Part shown: positions 1 through 7,375 of the stretch, piece after piece
How positions within the stretch are numbered: position 1 is the stretch's first letter
Layout: every line of letters starts with the position of its first letter
Source of the DNA: Muribaculaceae bacterium
GTDB lineage: Bacteria; Bacteroidota; Bacteroidia; Bacteroidales; Muribaculaceae
DNA length: 64,000 nt
Direction of reading: 5' to 3'
Assembly: GCA_017626045.1 (NCBI GenBank)
Contig: JAGAJP010000013.1
Location: 1 to 64,000, forward strand
The notes under the pieces: model-generated
Told to the model about the DNA's origin: nothing
What the model saw: the letters and a program-made list of their open reading frames with translations, nothing else
Database searches by the model: none
Made by a program: the position numbers and the translations under genes

Positions 1-3000
1 CCGGCATCGCCGACAAGGTGTATATGGAGCCGCTGAAACTGGAATATGTAGCGAAAATCATCCGTTTCGAGCGTCCCGACGCCATAGTGCCGGGTCTTGG
101 CGGCCAGACAGGACTGAACCTGGCGGTTCAACTCGCAAAAAAGGGAATTCTCGACGAATGCAACGTCGAGATACTCGGAACCTCCTTCAAGAGCATCGAG
201 CGAGCCGAAGACCGCGAATTGTTCAAAGAACTGTGTGTCAGCCTCGGAGAACCGGTGCTTCCTTCTGAAATCGTCAACACTGTGGAAGAGGGAGTGAAGG
301 TTGCCGAAGAAATCGGCTACCCGGTCGTTCTGCGCCCGGCGTTCACCCTCGGAGGCACCGGAGGCGGTTTCGCCGACAACGAGGACGAACTGCGCGAACT
401 GATGCGCAACGCGCTTGTCCTGTCACCGGTTCACCAGGTATTGGTAGAGAAATCCATCAAGGGATACAAAGAGATAGAATACGAGGTGATGCGCGACAGC
501 AACGACACCGCCATCACCATCTGCAACATGGAGAACGTAGACCCGGTGGGCGTTCACACGGGCGACTCAGTGGTAGTGGCACCAAGCCAGACACTTACCA
601 ACAAGGAATATCAGTTGCTGCGCGACTCCGCGCTCCGGCTTATACGCGCACTTGAGATAGAGGGCGGATGCAACGTGCAGTTCGCGCTCGACCCGCTGTC
701 GTTCAACTACTATATCATCGAGGTCAATCCCCGAGTATCGCGCAGTTCGGCACTTGCCTCCAAAGCCACAGGATACCCCATAGCCCGAGTTAGCGCGAAG
801 ATAGCCGTAGGCATGACACTCGACGAAATCGCCATCGCCAACACTCCGGCAAGTTTCGAACCGGCTCTCGACTATATAGTGACTAAAATAGCCCGGTTCC
901 CGTTTGACAAGTTCAGCGAAGCCTCCAACGTGCTCGGCACCCAGATGAAGGCGACGGGAGAAATCATGAGTGTCGGCAGAACCTTCGAGGAATCGCTGCT
1001 CAAGGGCATCCGCTCGCTTGAGGTTGGACTGGACCACATATATTCAAAGAAATTCGAGGACATGCCCACCGACGACATCCTTGACTACATCAAGGAAGGG
1101 CGCGACGACCGGCTTCCGGCGATAGCCCAGCTTCTGCGTCGCGACATCGCCCTCTGGCATATCTACGAACGCACTCGCATTGACTTGTTCTTCCTCGAGA
1201 AACTCAACAACATCATCAAGATGGAGCGGGAAATCAGCGGAGCGGAGAGCCTTGACGACTCACTGCTGCGCGATGCTAAGAGGATGGGCTTCAGCGACAA
1301 GTTCATAGCGAGACTGCGTGACACCGATGAGAAAGAGATATGCAGGATTCGGGAGGAACGAGGCATCACTCCGGTCTACAAGATGATCGACACGTGCTCC
1401 GGAGAATTTGACTCGTATGTGCCTTATTTCTATTCCACCTACGAAGAGGAGAATGAATCGGTGGTAAGCGACAGAAAGAAGATACTCGTGCTCGGAAGCG
1501 GCCCCATCAGAATAGGACAGGGAGTTGAATTCGACTATTCCACGGTGCACGCCATCCAGACAATACGCGAGCAGGGATACGAAGCGATCATCATCAACAA
1601 CAACCCTGAGACCGTATCGACAGACTACAGCATATCCGACAAACTTTATTTCGAGCCTCTGACGGTGGAAGACGTGATGAACGTTATCCGTCTCGAGAAT
1701 CCGGACGGTGTCATCGTGACACTCGGCGGCCAGACCGCCATCAACCTTGCGGCGCCACTTGCCGAGAGAGGTGTCAGAATCATCGGCACGGGACTGGAGG
1801 CAATCGACAGGGCCGAGGACCGCAAGCACTTCGAGCGCATAATGGAAGAGACCGGAATCCCACAGCCCGACGCAGAGGCAGTGACCGACATCGAGAGCGG
1901 TGTCAAGGCTGCCGAGAGGATAGGATATCCGGTACTGGTGCGTCCGAGTTTCGTGCTTGGCGGCAGAGCCATGCAGATAGTAGGGAACGAGCAGGCTCTG
2001 CGCCACTATCTTCAGAACGCCGTAGACATCTCCGACAACTCGCCCGTATTGGTAGACAAATACATAATGGGAAAGGAACTCGAGGTAGACGCAATCTGTG
2101 ACGGCACCGACGTCCTGATTCCGGGAATTATGGAACATGTGGAGAAGACAGGCATCCATTCCGGCGACTCCATATCCGTCTATCCCACCTTCAGCGTCAG
2201 CGAGAACGTAAGGCAGACCATCGTGGACTATACGGTGAGACTGGGTCTCGCCATCGGCATAGTGGGTCTCTACAACATTCAGTTTATCGTTGACCGCAAC
2301 GACAATGTATATGTGATCGAGGTAAACCCGCGAAGCTCGCGCACTGTTCCGTTCCTGTCAAAATCCACCGGGGTGCCCATGGCAAAGATAGCCTCACGGG
2401 TAATGCTCGGAGAGTCGCTTAAGAGTCAGGGATACACCGAGACGCTTCATCCCGACCGCAAGCGATGGTTTGTGAAGACTCCCGCATTCTCCTTCTCCAA
2501 AATCAAGGGTGTCGACTCGTATCTATCGCCGGAGATGAAATCGACGGGCGAGGCAATCGGATATGACGACATGCTTACGCGAGCTCTATACAAATCGCTT
2601 CAGGCGTCGGGGATGCAGGTGAAAAACTACGGCACGCTTCTCGTGACGGTATCTGACGCAGACAAACCGGCTGCGCTCCCGCTCATCAAACGGTTTTATG
2701 AGCTCGGCTTCAATGTGGAAGCCACTCGAGGCACGGCAAAATATCTAAAAGACAATGGCATCCGTTGTCGCACGATGGGAAAATACAGCGAAGGGAGCAA
2801 CGACATAGAGCGTTCCCTGCGCCAGGGACATGTGACGTACGTGATCAACACCATCGACGTCAACCAGCACCACACGCGTCTTGACGGATATGAGATAAGA
2901 AGGACCGCGATTGAAAACAACGTGACGATATTCACGGCACTCGAGACAGTAAGAGTGCTTCTCGACGTGCTTGAGGAGATAACCCTCGGAGTCTCGACCA

Positions 3001-3047
3001 TTGACGCGGAATATGGGCGCAAGGGCAACGGGATGATCTCGAGATAA
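1..3047 (+). CDS. carB: Carbamoyl-phosphate synthase large subunit, 5' partial
   Basis: Makes carbamoyl phosphate from bicarbonate, ammonia passed on by CarA, and two ATP. It is the first step of pyrimidine and arginine synthesis, in the cytoplasm. The reading frame is open from the first base of the window, so the apparent start near 18 is only an internal GTG; by comparison with E. coli CarB about 58 N-terminal residues are missing. The usual internal duplication is visible: a first ATP-grasp half with the GGQTGLN and NPRVSRSSALASKATG motifs, and a second half beginning near 1477 (LGSGPIRIGQG) with GGQTAINLA and NPRSSRTVPFLSKSTG. From about 2620 comes the MGS-like allosteric domain (LLVTVSDADK, ATRGTAKYL). 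Together with the missing part the length fits the family (about 1070). carA is expected just upstream but is not seen. The stop lies at the edge of an AATTGAG-type repeat tract. Confidence 0.97.
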   Translation, partial: GIADKVYMEPLKLEYVAKIIRFERPDAIVPGLGGQTGLNLAVQLAKKGILDECNVEILGTSFKSIERAEDRELFKELCVSLGEPVLPSEIVNTVEEGVKVAEEIGYPVVLRPAFTLGGTGGGFADNEDELRELMRNALVLSPVHQVLVEKSIKGYKEIEYEVMRDSNDTAITICNMENVDPVGVHTGDSVVVAPSQTLTNKEYQLLRDSALRLIRALEIEGGCNVQFALDPLSFNYYIIEVNPRVSRSSALASKATGYPIARVSAKIAVGMTLDEIAIANTPASFEPALDYIVTKIARFPFDKFSEASNVLGTQMKATGEIMSVGRTFEESLLKGIRSLEVGLDHIYSKKFEDMPTDDILDYIKEGRDDRLPAIAQLLRRDIALWHIYERTRIDLFFLEKLNNIIKMEREISGAESLDDSLLRDAKRMGFSDKFIARLRDTDEKEICRIREERGITPVYKMIDTCSGEFDSYVPYFYSTYEEENESVVSDRKKILVLGSGPIRIGQGVEFDYSTVHAIQTIREQGYEAIIINNNPETVSTDYSISDKLYFEPLTVEDVMNVIRLENPDGVIVTLGGQTAINLAAPLAERGVRIIGTGLEAIDRAEDRKHFERIMEETGIPQPDAEAVTDIESGVKAAERIGYPVLVRPSFVLGGRAMQIVGNEQALRHYLQNAVDISDNSPVLVDKYIMGKELEVDAICDGTDVLIPGIMEHVEKTGIHSGDSISVYPTFSVSENVRQTIVDYTVRLGLAIGIVGLYNIQFIVDRNDNVYVIEVNPRSSRTVPFLSKSTGVPMAKIASRVMLGESLKSQGYTETLHPDRKRWFVKTPAFSFSKIKGVDSYLSPEMKSTGEAIGYDDMLTRALYKSLQASGMQVKNYGTLLVTVSDADKPAALPLIKRFYELGFNVEATRGTAKYLKDNGIRCRTMGKYSEGSNDIERSLRQGHVTYVINTIDVNQHHTRLDGYEIRRTAIENNVTIFTALETVRVLLDVLEEITLGVSTIDAEYGRKGNGMISR

Positions 3048-3079
3048 TTGAGAATTGATAATTGAGAATTTAGGATTAT
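3044..3079. repeat. AATTGAG 7-mer tract after carB
   Basis: Imperfect repeats of a 7-base unit (AATTGAG, AATTGAT, AATTTAG) begin at the carB stop codon and run almost to the pyrK-pyrD start. They make the apparent upstream extension of the next ORF (from 3055) unlikely to be translated. Confidence 0.75.
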
Positions 3080-3099
3080 TCCAATTGGGAAATATTATA

Positions 3100-4809
3100 A
3101 TGAAATTTGAGATAACAGGAATAGAGAGGCTTACAGAGAATGTTTATGAGATGACTCTGCGTGGCGACTGCTCGGCGTTCACGATGCCGGGACAGTTTGT
3201 GGAGATATCCATTCCGGGACTGTATCTTCGCCGTCCCATCTCCGTATGCGATATAGAGGGCAACAGACTTACTCTTGTATTCAAGACAGTAGGCAGCGGC
3301 ACGGAGGCAATGGCACGTATGAAACCCGGAGTATGCCTCGACCTGCTGACAGGGCTCGGCAAAGGATTTGACACGTCCCGCTGCCGTGAAAGCGCTTTGC
3401 TCGCCGGCGGCGGCGTGGGTGTACCACCGCTCTACCTTCTTGCCCGGAGGCTGCTTCAGGAAGGGAAACAGGTTAAGGTTGCACTTGGATTCAATACTGC
3501 CGACGAGGTGTTTTACGCCGACAGATTCCGGGAACTCGGAGCCGAAGTATCGGTCGCCACAGTCGACGGAAGCTATGGTGTGAAAGGCTTAGTCACAGAC
3601 GCCATCGCCAAGCCTGAGATGCAGGGCACCGACTTCTGGTATGCCTGCGGACCTCTTCTCATGCTGATGGCACTCGGCAAGGCTCTCGACTGCGAGAAAG
3701 GAGAGGTCAGCATGGAAGAGCGCATGGGATGCGGTTTCGGAGCATGCATGGGCTGCACAATTTCCACTCCGTGGGGACCGAAGCGCGTATGCAAAGACGG
3801 GCCGGTCTTTGACGCTCTCCTGATGAGAGACTACAAAGGGAACGGCACTATACCTCCGGCACTCCCTCGCGACAGAAAGTCGGACGGCACTCCCGACATC
3901 ACGACAGAACTGTGTGGCATAAAGCTATCCAACCCAATAGTTCCCGCAAGCGGCACCTTCGGTTTCGGGAAGGAATTTGCCGATATATATGACCTGAACA
4001 CCCTCGGAGGAATCTCCATCAAGGGCACAACCCTGCATCCCCGCCTCGGGAACCCCACTCCGAGAATAGCGGAGACACCCGACGGTATGATCAACAGTGT
4101 GGGACTGCAGAACCCCGGCGCAGACGCTGTATATTCGGAAGAGGTTCCGCAACTGAGAAAAATCTACCGAGGATGCGTCATAGCCAATGTAAGCGGTTTC
4201 TCAATTGAAGAATACGTGGAGGCATGCCGCAAGGCAGATGCCTGCGATGGCGTTGACATCATCGAGGTCAATGTAAGCTGCCCCAACGTACACAACGGCG
4301 GAATGGCGTTTGGTACATCGCCCGAACATGCCGCCATGGTGACTTCCGCTGTAAAGGGAGCGGTACATAAGCCGGTGTTTATAAAACTGTCGCCGAATGT
4401 CACCGACATAGTGTCGATAGCCAAGGCATGCGAAGAGGCAGGCGCCGACGGTCTCACCCTCATCAATACCCTTCTCGGCATGAGAATCAACATCAACACC
4501 GGCAGCCCCGTGATAGCCAACAGAATGGGCGGTTTCTCAGGACCAGCAGTCTTCCCGGTAGCGGTCAGGATGGTATGGCAGGTGTCGCAGGCGGTGCGTA
4601 TTCCGGTAATGGGATGCGGCGGCGTATCCACAGCCGAAGAGGCACTTGAGATGATGATGGCGGGAGCCACGGCTGTACAGGTCGGATCCGCCAATCTGGT
4701 GGATCCGATGGCGAGCCACAGAATTGCAGCCGAACTCCCGGCACTGCTTAAGAAATTACGAATCAATAACATAAAAGACATAATCGGTATATCATGGCAA
4801 AAGATGTGA
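3100..4809 (+). CDS. pyrK-pyrD: Fused dihydroorotate dehydrogenase: PyrK electron-transfer domain plus class 1B PyrD
   Basis: Oxidises dihydroorotate to orotate and passes electrons through FMN, a [2Fe-2S] cluster and FAD to NAD+. Residues 1 to about 245 are PyrK: an FAD-binding barrel (RRPISV), an NAD-binding fold, and four cluster cysteines, C211, C216, C219 and C231. Residues from about 262 to 569 are class 1B PyrD, with VPASGTFGFG, SVGLQNPG and the catalytic-loop motif NVSCPN (Cys 394). The family normally has these as two proteins of about 258 and 303 residues. Here they are one frame with a short linker and no stop or internal start signal. I chose the ATG at 3100 because the longer in-frame extension from 3055 is encoded by repeat DNA. 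The gene overlaps pyrF by 16 bases. Confidence 0.93.
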   Translation: MKFEITGIERLTENVYEMTLRGDCSAFTMPGQFVEISIPGLYLRRPISVCDIEGNRLTLVFKTVGSGTEAMARMKPGVCLDLLTGLGKGFDTSRCRESALLAGGGVGVPPLYLLARRLLQEGKQVKVALGFNTADEVFYADRFRELGAEVSVATVDGSYGVKGLVTDAIAKPEMQGTDFWYACGPLLMLMALGKALDCEKGEVSMEERMGCGFGACMGCTISTPWGPKRVCKDGPVFDALLMRDYKGNGTIPPALPRDRKSDGTPDITTELCGIKLSNPIVPASGTFGFGKEFADIYDLNTLGGISIKGTTLHPRLGNPTPRIAETPDGMINSVGLQNPGADAVYSEEVPQLRKIYRGCVIANVSGFSIEEYVEACRKADACDGVDIIEVNVSCPNVHNGGMAFGTSPEHAAMVTSAVKGAVHKPVFIKLSPNVTDIVSIAKACEEAGADGLTLINTLLGMRININTGSPVIANRMGGFSGPAVFPVAVRMVWQVSQAVRIPVMGCGGVSTAEEALEMMMAGATAVQVGSANLVDPMASHRIAAELPALLKKLRINNIKDIIGISWQKM

Positions 4810-5498
4810 TAATAGCGTGCGACTTCCCCTCGATGGAAGCGACACTTCTGTTTCTTGACCGTTTCGGCGACACTCGCCCCTACGTGAAGATAGGCATGGA
4901 ACTCTTCTACGCCGCAGGTCCTCAGATAGTGAAGGAGATAAAGAAACGCGGCCACAAGATTTTCCTTGACCTGAAACTCTGTGACATACCCAATACCGTG
5001 AAGAGCGCGATGTCGGTGCTTTCGGGTCTTGACGTGGACATGACAAACCTCCACGCATTTGGCGGCCATAAGATGATGGAGGCTGCAATCGAAGGACTTA
5101 CACGCCCCGACGGCACTCGCCCCATACTGATAGCCGTCACTATGCTGACCTCCACGAGCAAGGAACTGATGAACGAGGACATCCTTATTCCCGGCGAGGT
5201 CGACACAGTTGTGGCAAGTTATGCGAAGACCGCCAAAGCCTCCGGTCTCGACGGAGTGGTGTGCTCGCCGCGTGAGGCAAGCATCGTGAAGGAAGCATGC
5301 GGCACAGGCTTCATCACCGTGACACCCGGCATACGTTTTGCAGACTCAGCCGCCGACGATCAGGTGAGGGTAATGACTCCCGCCAAGGCGCGCGAGATAG
5401 GATCGGACTACATTGTGGTTGGACGTCCCGTGACCAAAGCCGACGACCCACTCGCCGCATACGAGAGATGTCGGCGTGAATTCCTGGCGGAGAATTGA
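4794..5498 (+). CDS. pyrF: Orotidine 5'-phosphate decarboxylase
   Basis: Decarboxylates OMP to UMP, the last step of the pathway. At 234 residues it is the compact Bacillus-type enzyme. The catalytic Asp-Lys-Asp set is present in DLKLCDIPNT, and the early Asp and Lys are in ACDF and YVKIGMEL. Two positions differ from the usual text: a Cys replaces the His of DLKxHDIPNT and a Cys replaces the Leu of ALDF. Neither is one of the charged catalytic residues, so activity is expected. The ATG lies inside the end of the preceding fused gene (16-base overlap), which suggests translational coupling. The TGA stop is formed by the first unit of an AATTGAG repeat tract. Confidence 0.95.
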   Translation: MAKDVIIACDFPSMEATLLFLDRFGDTRPYVKIGMELFYAAGPQIVKEIKKRGHKIFLDLKLCDIPNTVKSAMSVLSGLDVDMTNLHAFGGHKMMEAAIEGLTRPDGTRPILIAVTMLTSTSKELMNEDILIPGEVDTVVASYAKTAKASGLDGVVCSPREASIVKEACGTGFITVTPGIRFADSAADDQVRVMTPAKAREIGSDYIVVGRPVTKADDPLAAYERCRREFLAEN

Positions 5499-5540
5499 GA
5501 ATTGGAATTGAAAATTTAGAATTTAGAATTGAGAATTATT
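5490..5540. repeat. AATTGAG/AATTTAG 7-mer tract after pyrF
   Basis: AT-rich imperfect 7-base repeats begin within the last codons of pyrF, supply its TGA stop and continue into the gap before pyrE. The rest of the gap to 5584 is AT-rich without a recognisable signal. Confidence 0.75.
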
Positions 5541-5584
5541 TAGTTCTTGATTATAAATTCCATAATTCAGAATAGATAGACAAT

Positions 5585-6217
5585 ATGGAAAAGAAAATAG
5601 CGAAAGACCTTCTGAGCGTCAACGCGGTCTTTCTGAGACCGGAAGAACTCTTCACCTGGGCCTCTGGAATCAAGAGCCCTATGTATTGCGACAACCGTCT
5701 GACCCTCTCCTATCCCGAGGTTCGTAAAGACATCGAGGAAGGGCTGGCTCAGCTGATAATGAAATACTATCCGGAAGCCGAGTCGCTGATGGGCACTTCG
5801 ACTGCCGGAATAGCACATGCCGCCATCACGGCATGGCTGCTCGGCAAACCGATGGGTTACGTAAGGGGAGGAGCCAAGGACCACGGCAGAGGCAACCGCA
5901 TCGAAGGAAAATGCGAACCGGGAACGAAGGTTGTGGTGGTGGAAGACCTTATCTCAACCGGCGGCAGCTGCATCGAGGTAGTGGAGGCTCTGCGCGAGGA
6001 AGGCGCGGAAGTTCTCGGAATAGTATCTATATTCACATACGGCATGAAGAAAGCCACCGACCGTCTTGCCGCCGCCAATGTCACCAACCATTCCCTGTCG
6101 AATCTCGATACCCTTGTGGAGGTAGCAGCCGAAGAAGGATATATCGAGCCGATATGGAAAAACAGAATACTTAAATTCCGCGACAATCCGAGCGACACCT
6201 CCTGGATGAACGCATAA
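5585..6217 (+). CDS. pyrE: Orotate phosphoribosyltransferase
   Basis: Joins orotate and PRPP to give OMP, the substrate of the preceding gene's enzyme. It has 210 residues, normal for the family. The PRPP-binding loop is clear (VVVVEDLISTGGS, about residues 119-131), and the flexible catalytic-loop region with the sequence RGGAKDHGRGNRI is present. The N-terminal part has the family signature FTWASGIKSPMYCDNR. It lies 86 bases after pyrF and 11 bases before the ATCase gene, in what looks like one transcription unit. Confidence 0.96.
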   Translation: MEKKIAKDLLSVNAVFLRPEELFTWASGIKSPMYCDNRLTLSYPEVRKDIEEGLAQLIMKYYPEAESLMGTSTAGIAHAAITAWLLGKPMGYVRGGAKDHGRGNRIEGKCEPGTKVVVVEDLISTGGSCIEVVEALREEGAEVLGIVSIFTYGMKKATDRLAAANVTNHSLSNLDTLVEVAAEEGYIEPIWKNRILKFRDNPSDTSWMNA

Positions 6218-6228
6218 TACTCCGCATC

Positions 6229-7308
6229 ATGAAACATCTGATAGACCCCACCGACCTGACGGTGGAGGAGACCCGCTCGATCATCGACCTGGCGCTCGAC
6301 ATAATCGCCAACCGCGAGAAATATTCCGAGAAATGCAAGGGTAAGAAACTCGCGACATTGTTTTATGAACCCTCCACAAGGACCAGGCTCAGCTTCACGG
6401 CAGCCATGATGGAACTCGGAGGCAACGTGCTCGGGTTTGCCGACGCGGCAAGCAGTTCCGTAAGCAAGGGAGAGACGGTGCGCGACACCGTGCGCGTAGT
6501 GGAGAACTTCGCCGACATCATCGCGATGCGTCACCACATAGAGGGTGCCCAGCTCGCCGCTACGGAAGTGAGCCGCGTGCCGATCATCAATGCCGGCGAC
6601 GGCAGCCACGCGCATCCCACCCAGACGCTGACCGACCTGCTGACCATAACGCGGGAACTGGGACGTCTCGACAACCTGACCATCGGCTTCTGCGGCGACC
6701 TGCGGTTCGGACGCACGGTCCACAGCCTCATCAAGGCACTCTCGCGCCAGAAAGGAATCAGGATAGTGCTTATCGCGCCCCAGCAGCTTCGCCTACCCGA
6801 CTACATCAAGCAGGATGTATGCGACCGCCTCGGCCTCGAATACAAGGAAGTGGAGACACTTGAGGAGGCAATGCCCGAACTTGACGTGCTCTATATGACA
6901 AGGGTGCAGAAGGAGAGGTTTCTTGATGAAGACGAGTATGAGGCAGTCAAGGATTCGTTCGTGCTCGACTGCGAGAAGATGGCGCTTGCCAAGGAAAAGA
7001 TGGCGGTGCTTCATCCCCTCCCCCGTGTCAACGAAATTCTCGAGGAAGTGGACGCAGACCCCAGGGCTGCATATTTCCGTCAGGTCGAAAACGGTAAGTT
7101 CGTTCGCATGGCTCTTATAACAAGTCTCTTAGACTGGAAGGACGATACCGCGCACCGAATGCCGGAAGTCGAGGAAACGGAAGTGCCGGACAGCATGCGC
7201 TGTGAAAACAAGAAATGCATCACCCGCAACGAGCATTCGCCGCGCAGGGCATATCGCGCCGCCGACGGGTCGCTGAGATGCAGATACTGCGACCACAAGT
7301 TTAAATAA
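6229..7308 (+). CDS. pyrB: Aspartate carbamoyltransferase catalytic chain fused to the zinc domain of the regulatory chain
   Basis: Condenses carbamoyl phosphate and aspartate to carbamoyl aspartate. Residues 1 to about 305 are a complete PyrB: STRTR and SVSKGET (carbamoyl-phosphate binding), RHHIEGA, NAGDGSHAHPTQTLTDL, GDLRFGRTVHSL, the aspartate-binding YMTRVQKER and HPLPRVNE. After a short acidic linker, residues about 322-359 match only the C-terminal zinc-binding part of PyrI: C325-x4-C330 and C351-x2-C354, against C109/C114/C138/C141 in E. coli. The nucleotide-binding allosteric domain of PyrI (about 100 residues) is absent, and no separate pyrI is in the window. Inference: the zinc lobe still packs on the catalytic chain, but CTP/ATP control through PyrI is lost. 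The PyrB assignment is certain; the origin of the tail is very likely. Confidence 0.95.
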   Translation: MKHLIDPTDLTVEETRSIIDLALDIIANREKYSEKCKGKKLATLFYEPSTRTRLSFTAAMMELGGNVLGFADAASSSVSKGETVRDTVRVVENFADIIAMRHHIEGAQLAATEVSRVPIINAGDGSHAHPTQTLTDLLTITRELGRLDNLTIGFCGDLRFGRTVHSLIKALSRQKGIRIVLIAPQQLRLPDYIKQDVCDRLGLEYKEVETLEEAMPELDVLYMTRVQKERFLDEDEYEAVKDSFVLDCEKMALAKEKMAVLHPLPRVNEILEEVDADPRAAYFRQVENGKFVRMALITSLLDWKDDTAHRMPEVEETEVPDSMRCENKKCITRNEHSPRRAYRAADGSLRCRYCDHKFK

Positions 7309-7375
7309 TACAAATATAATCCATAACAGGTAAAAGTTGCTTTTCAACAACTTAAGGTAAAAAGATTGTTTTATT

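Noticed and set aside
3055..3099. Upstream extension of the pyrK-pyrD frame
   Set aside because: It is encoded by the AATTGAG repeat tract; the ATG at 3100 matches the family start.
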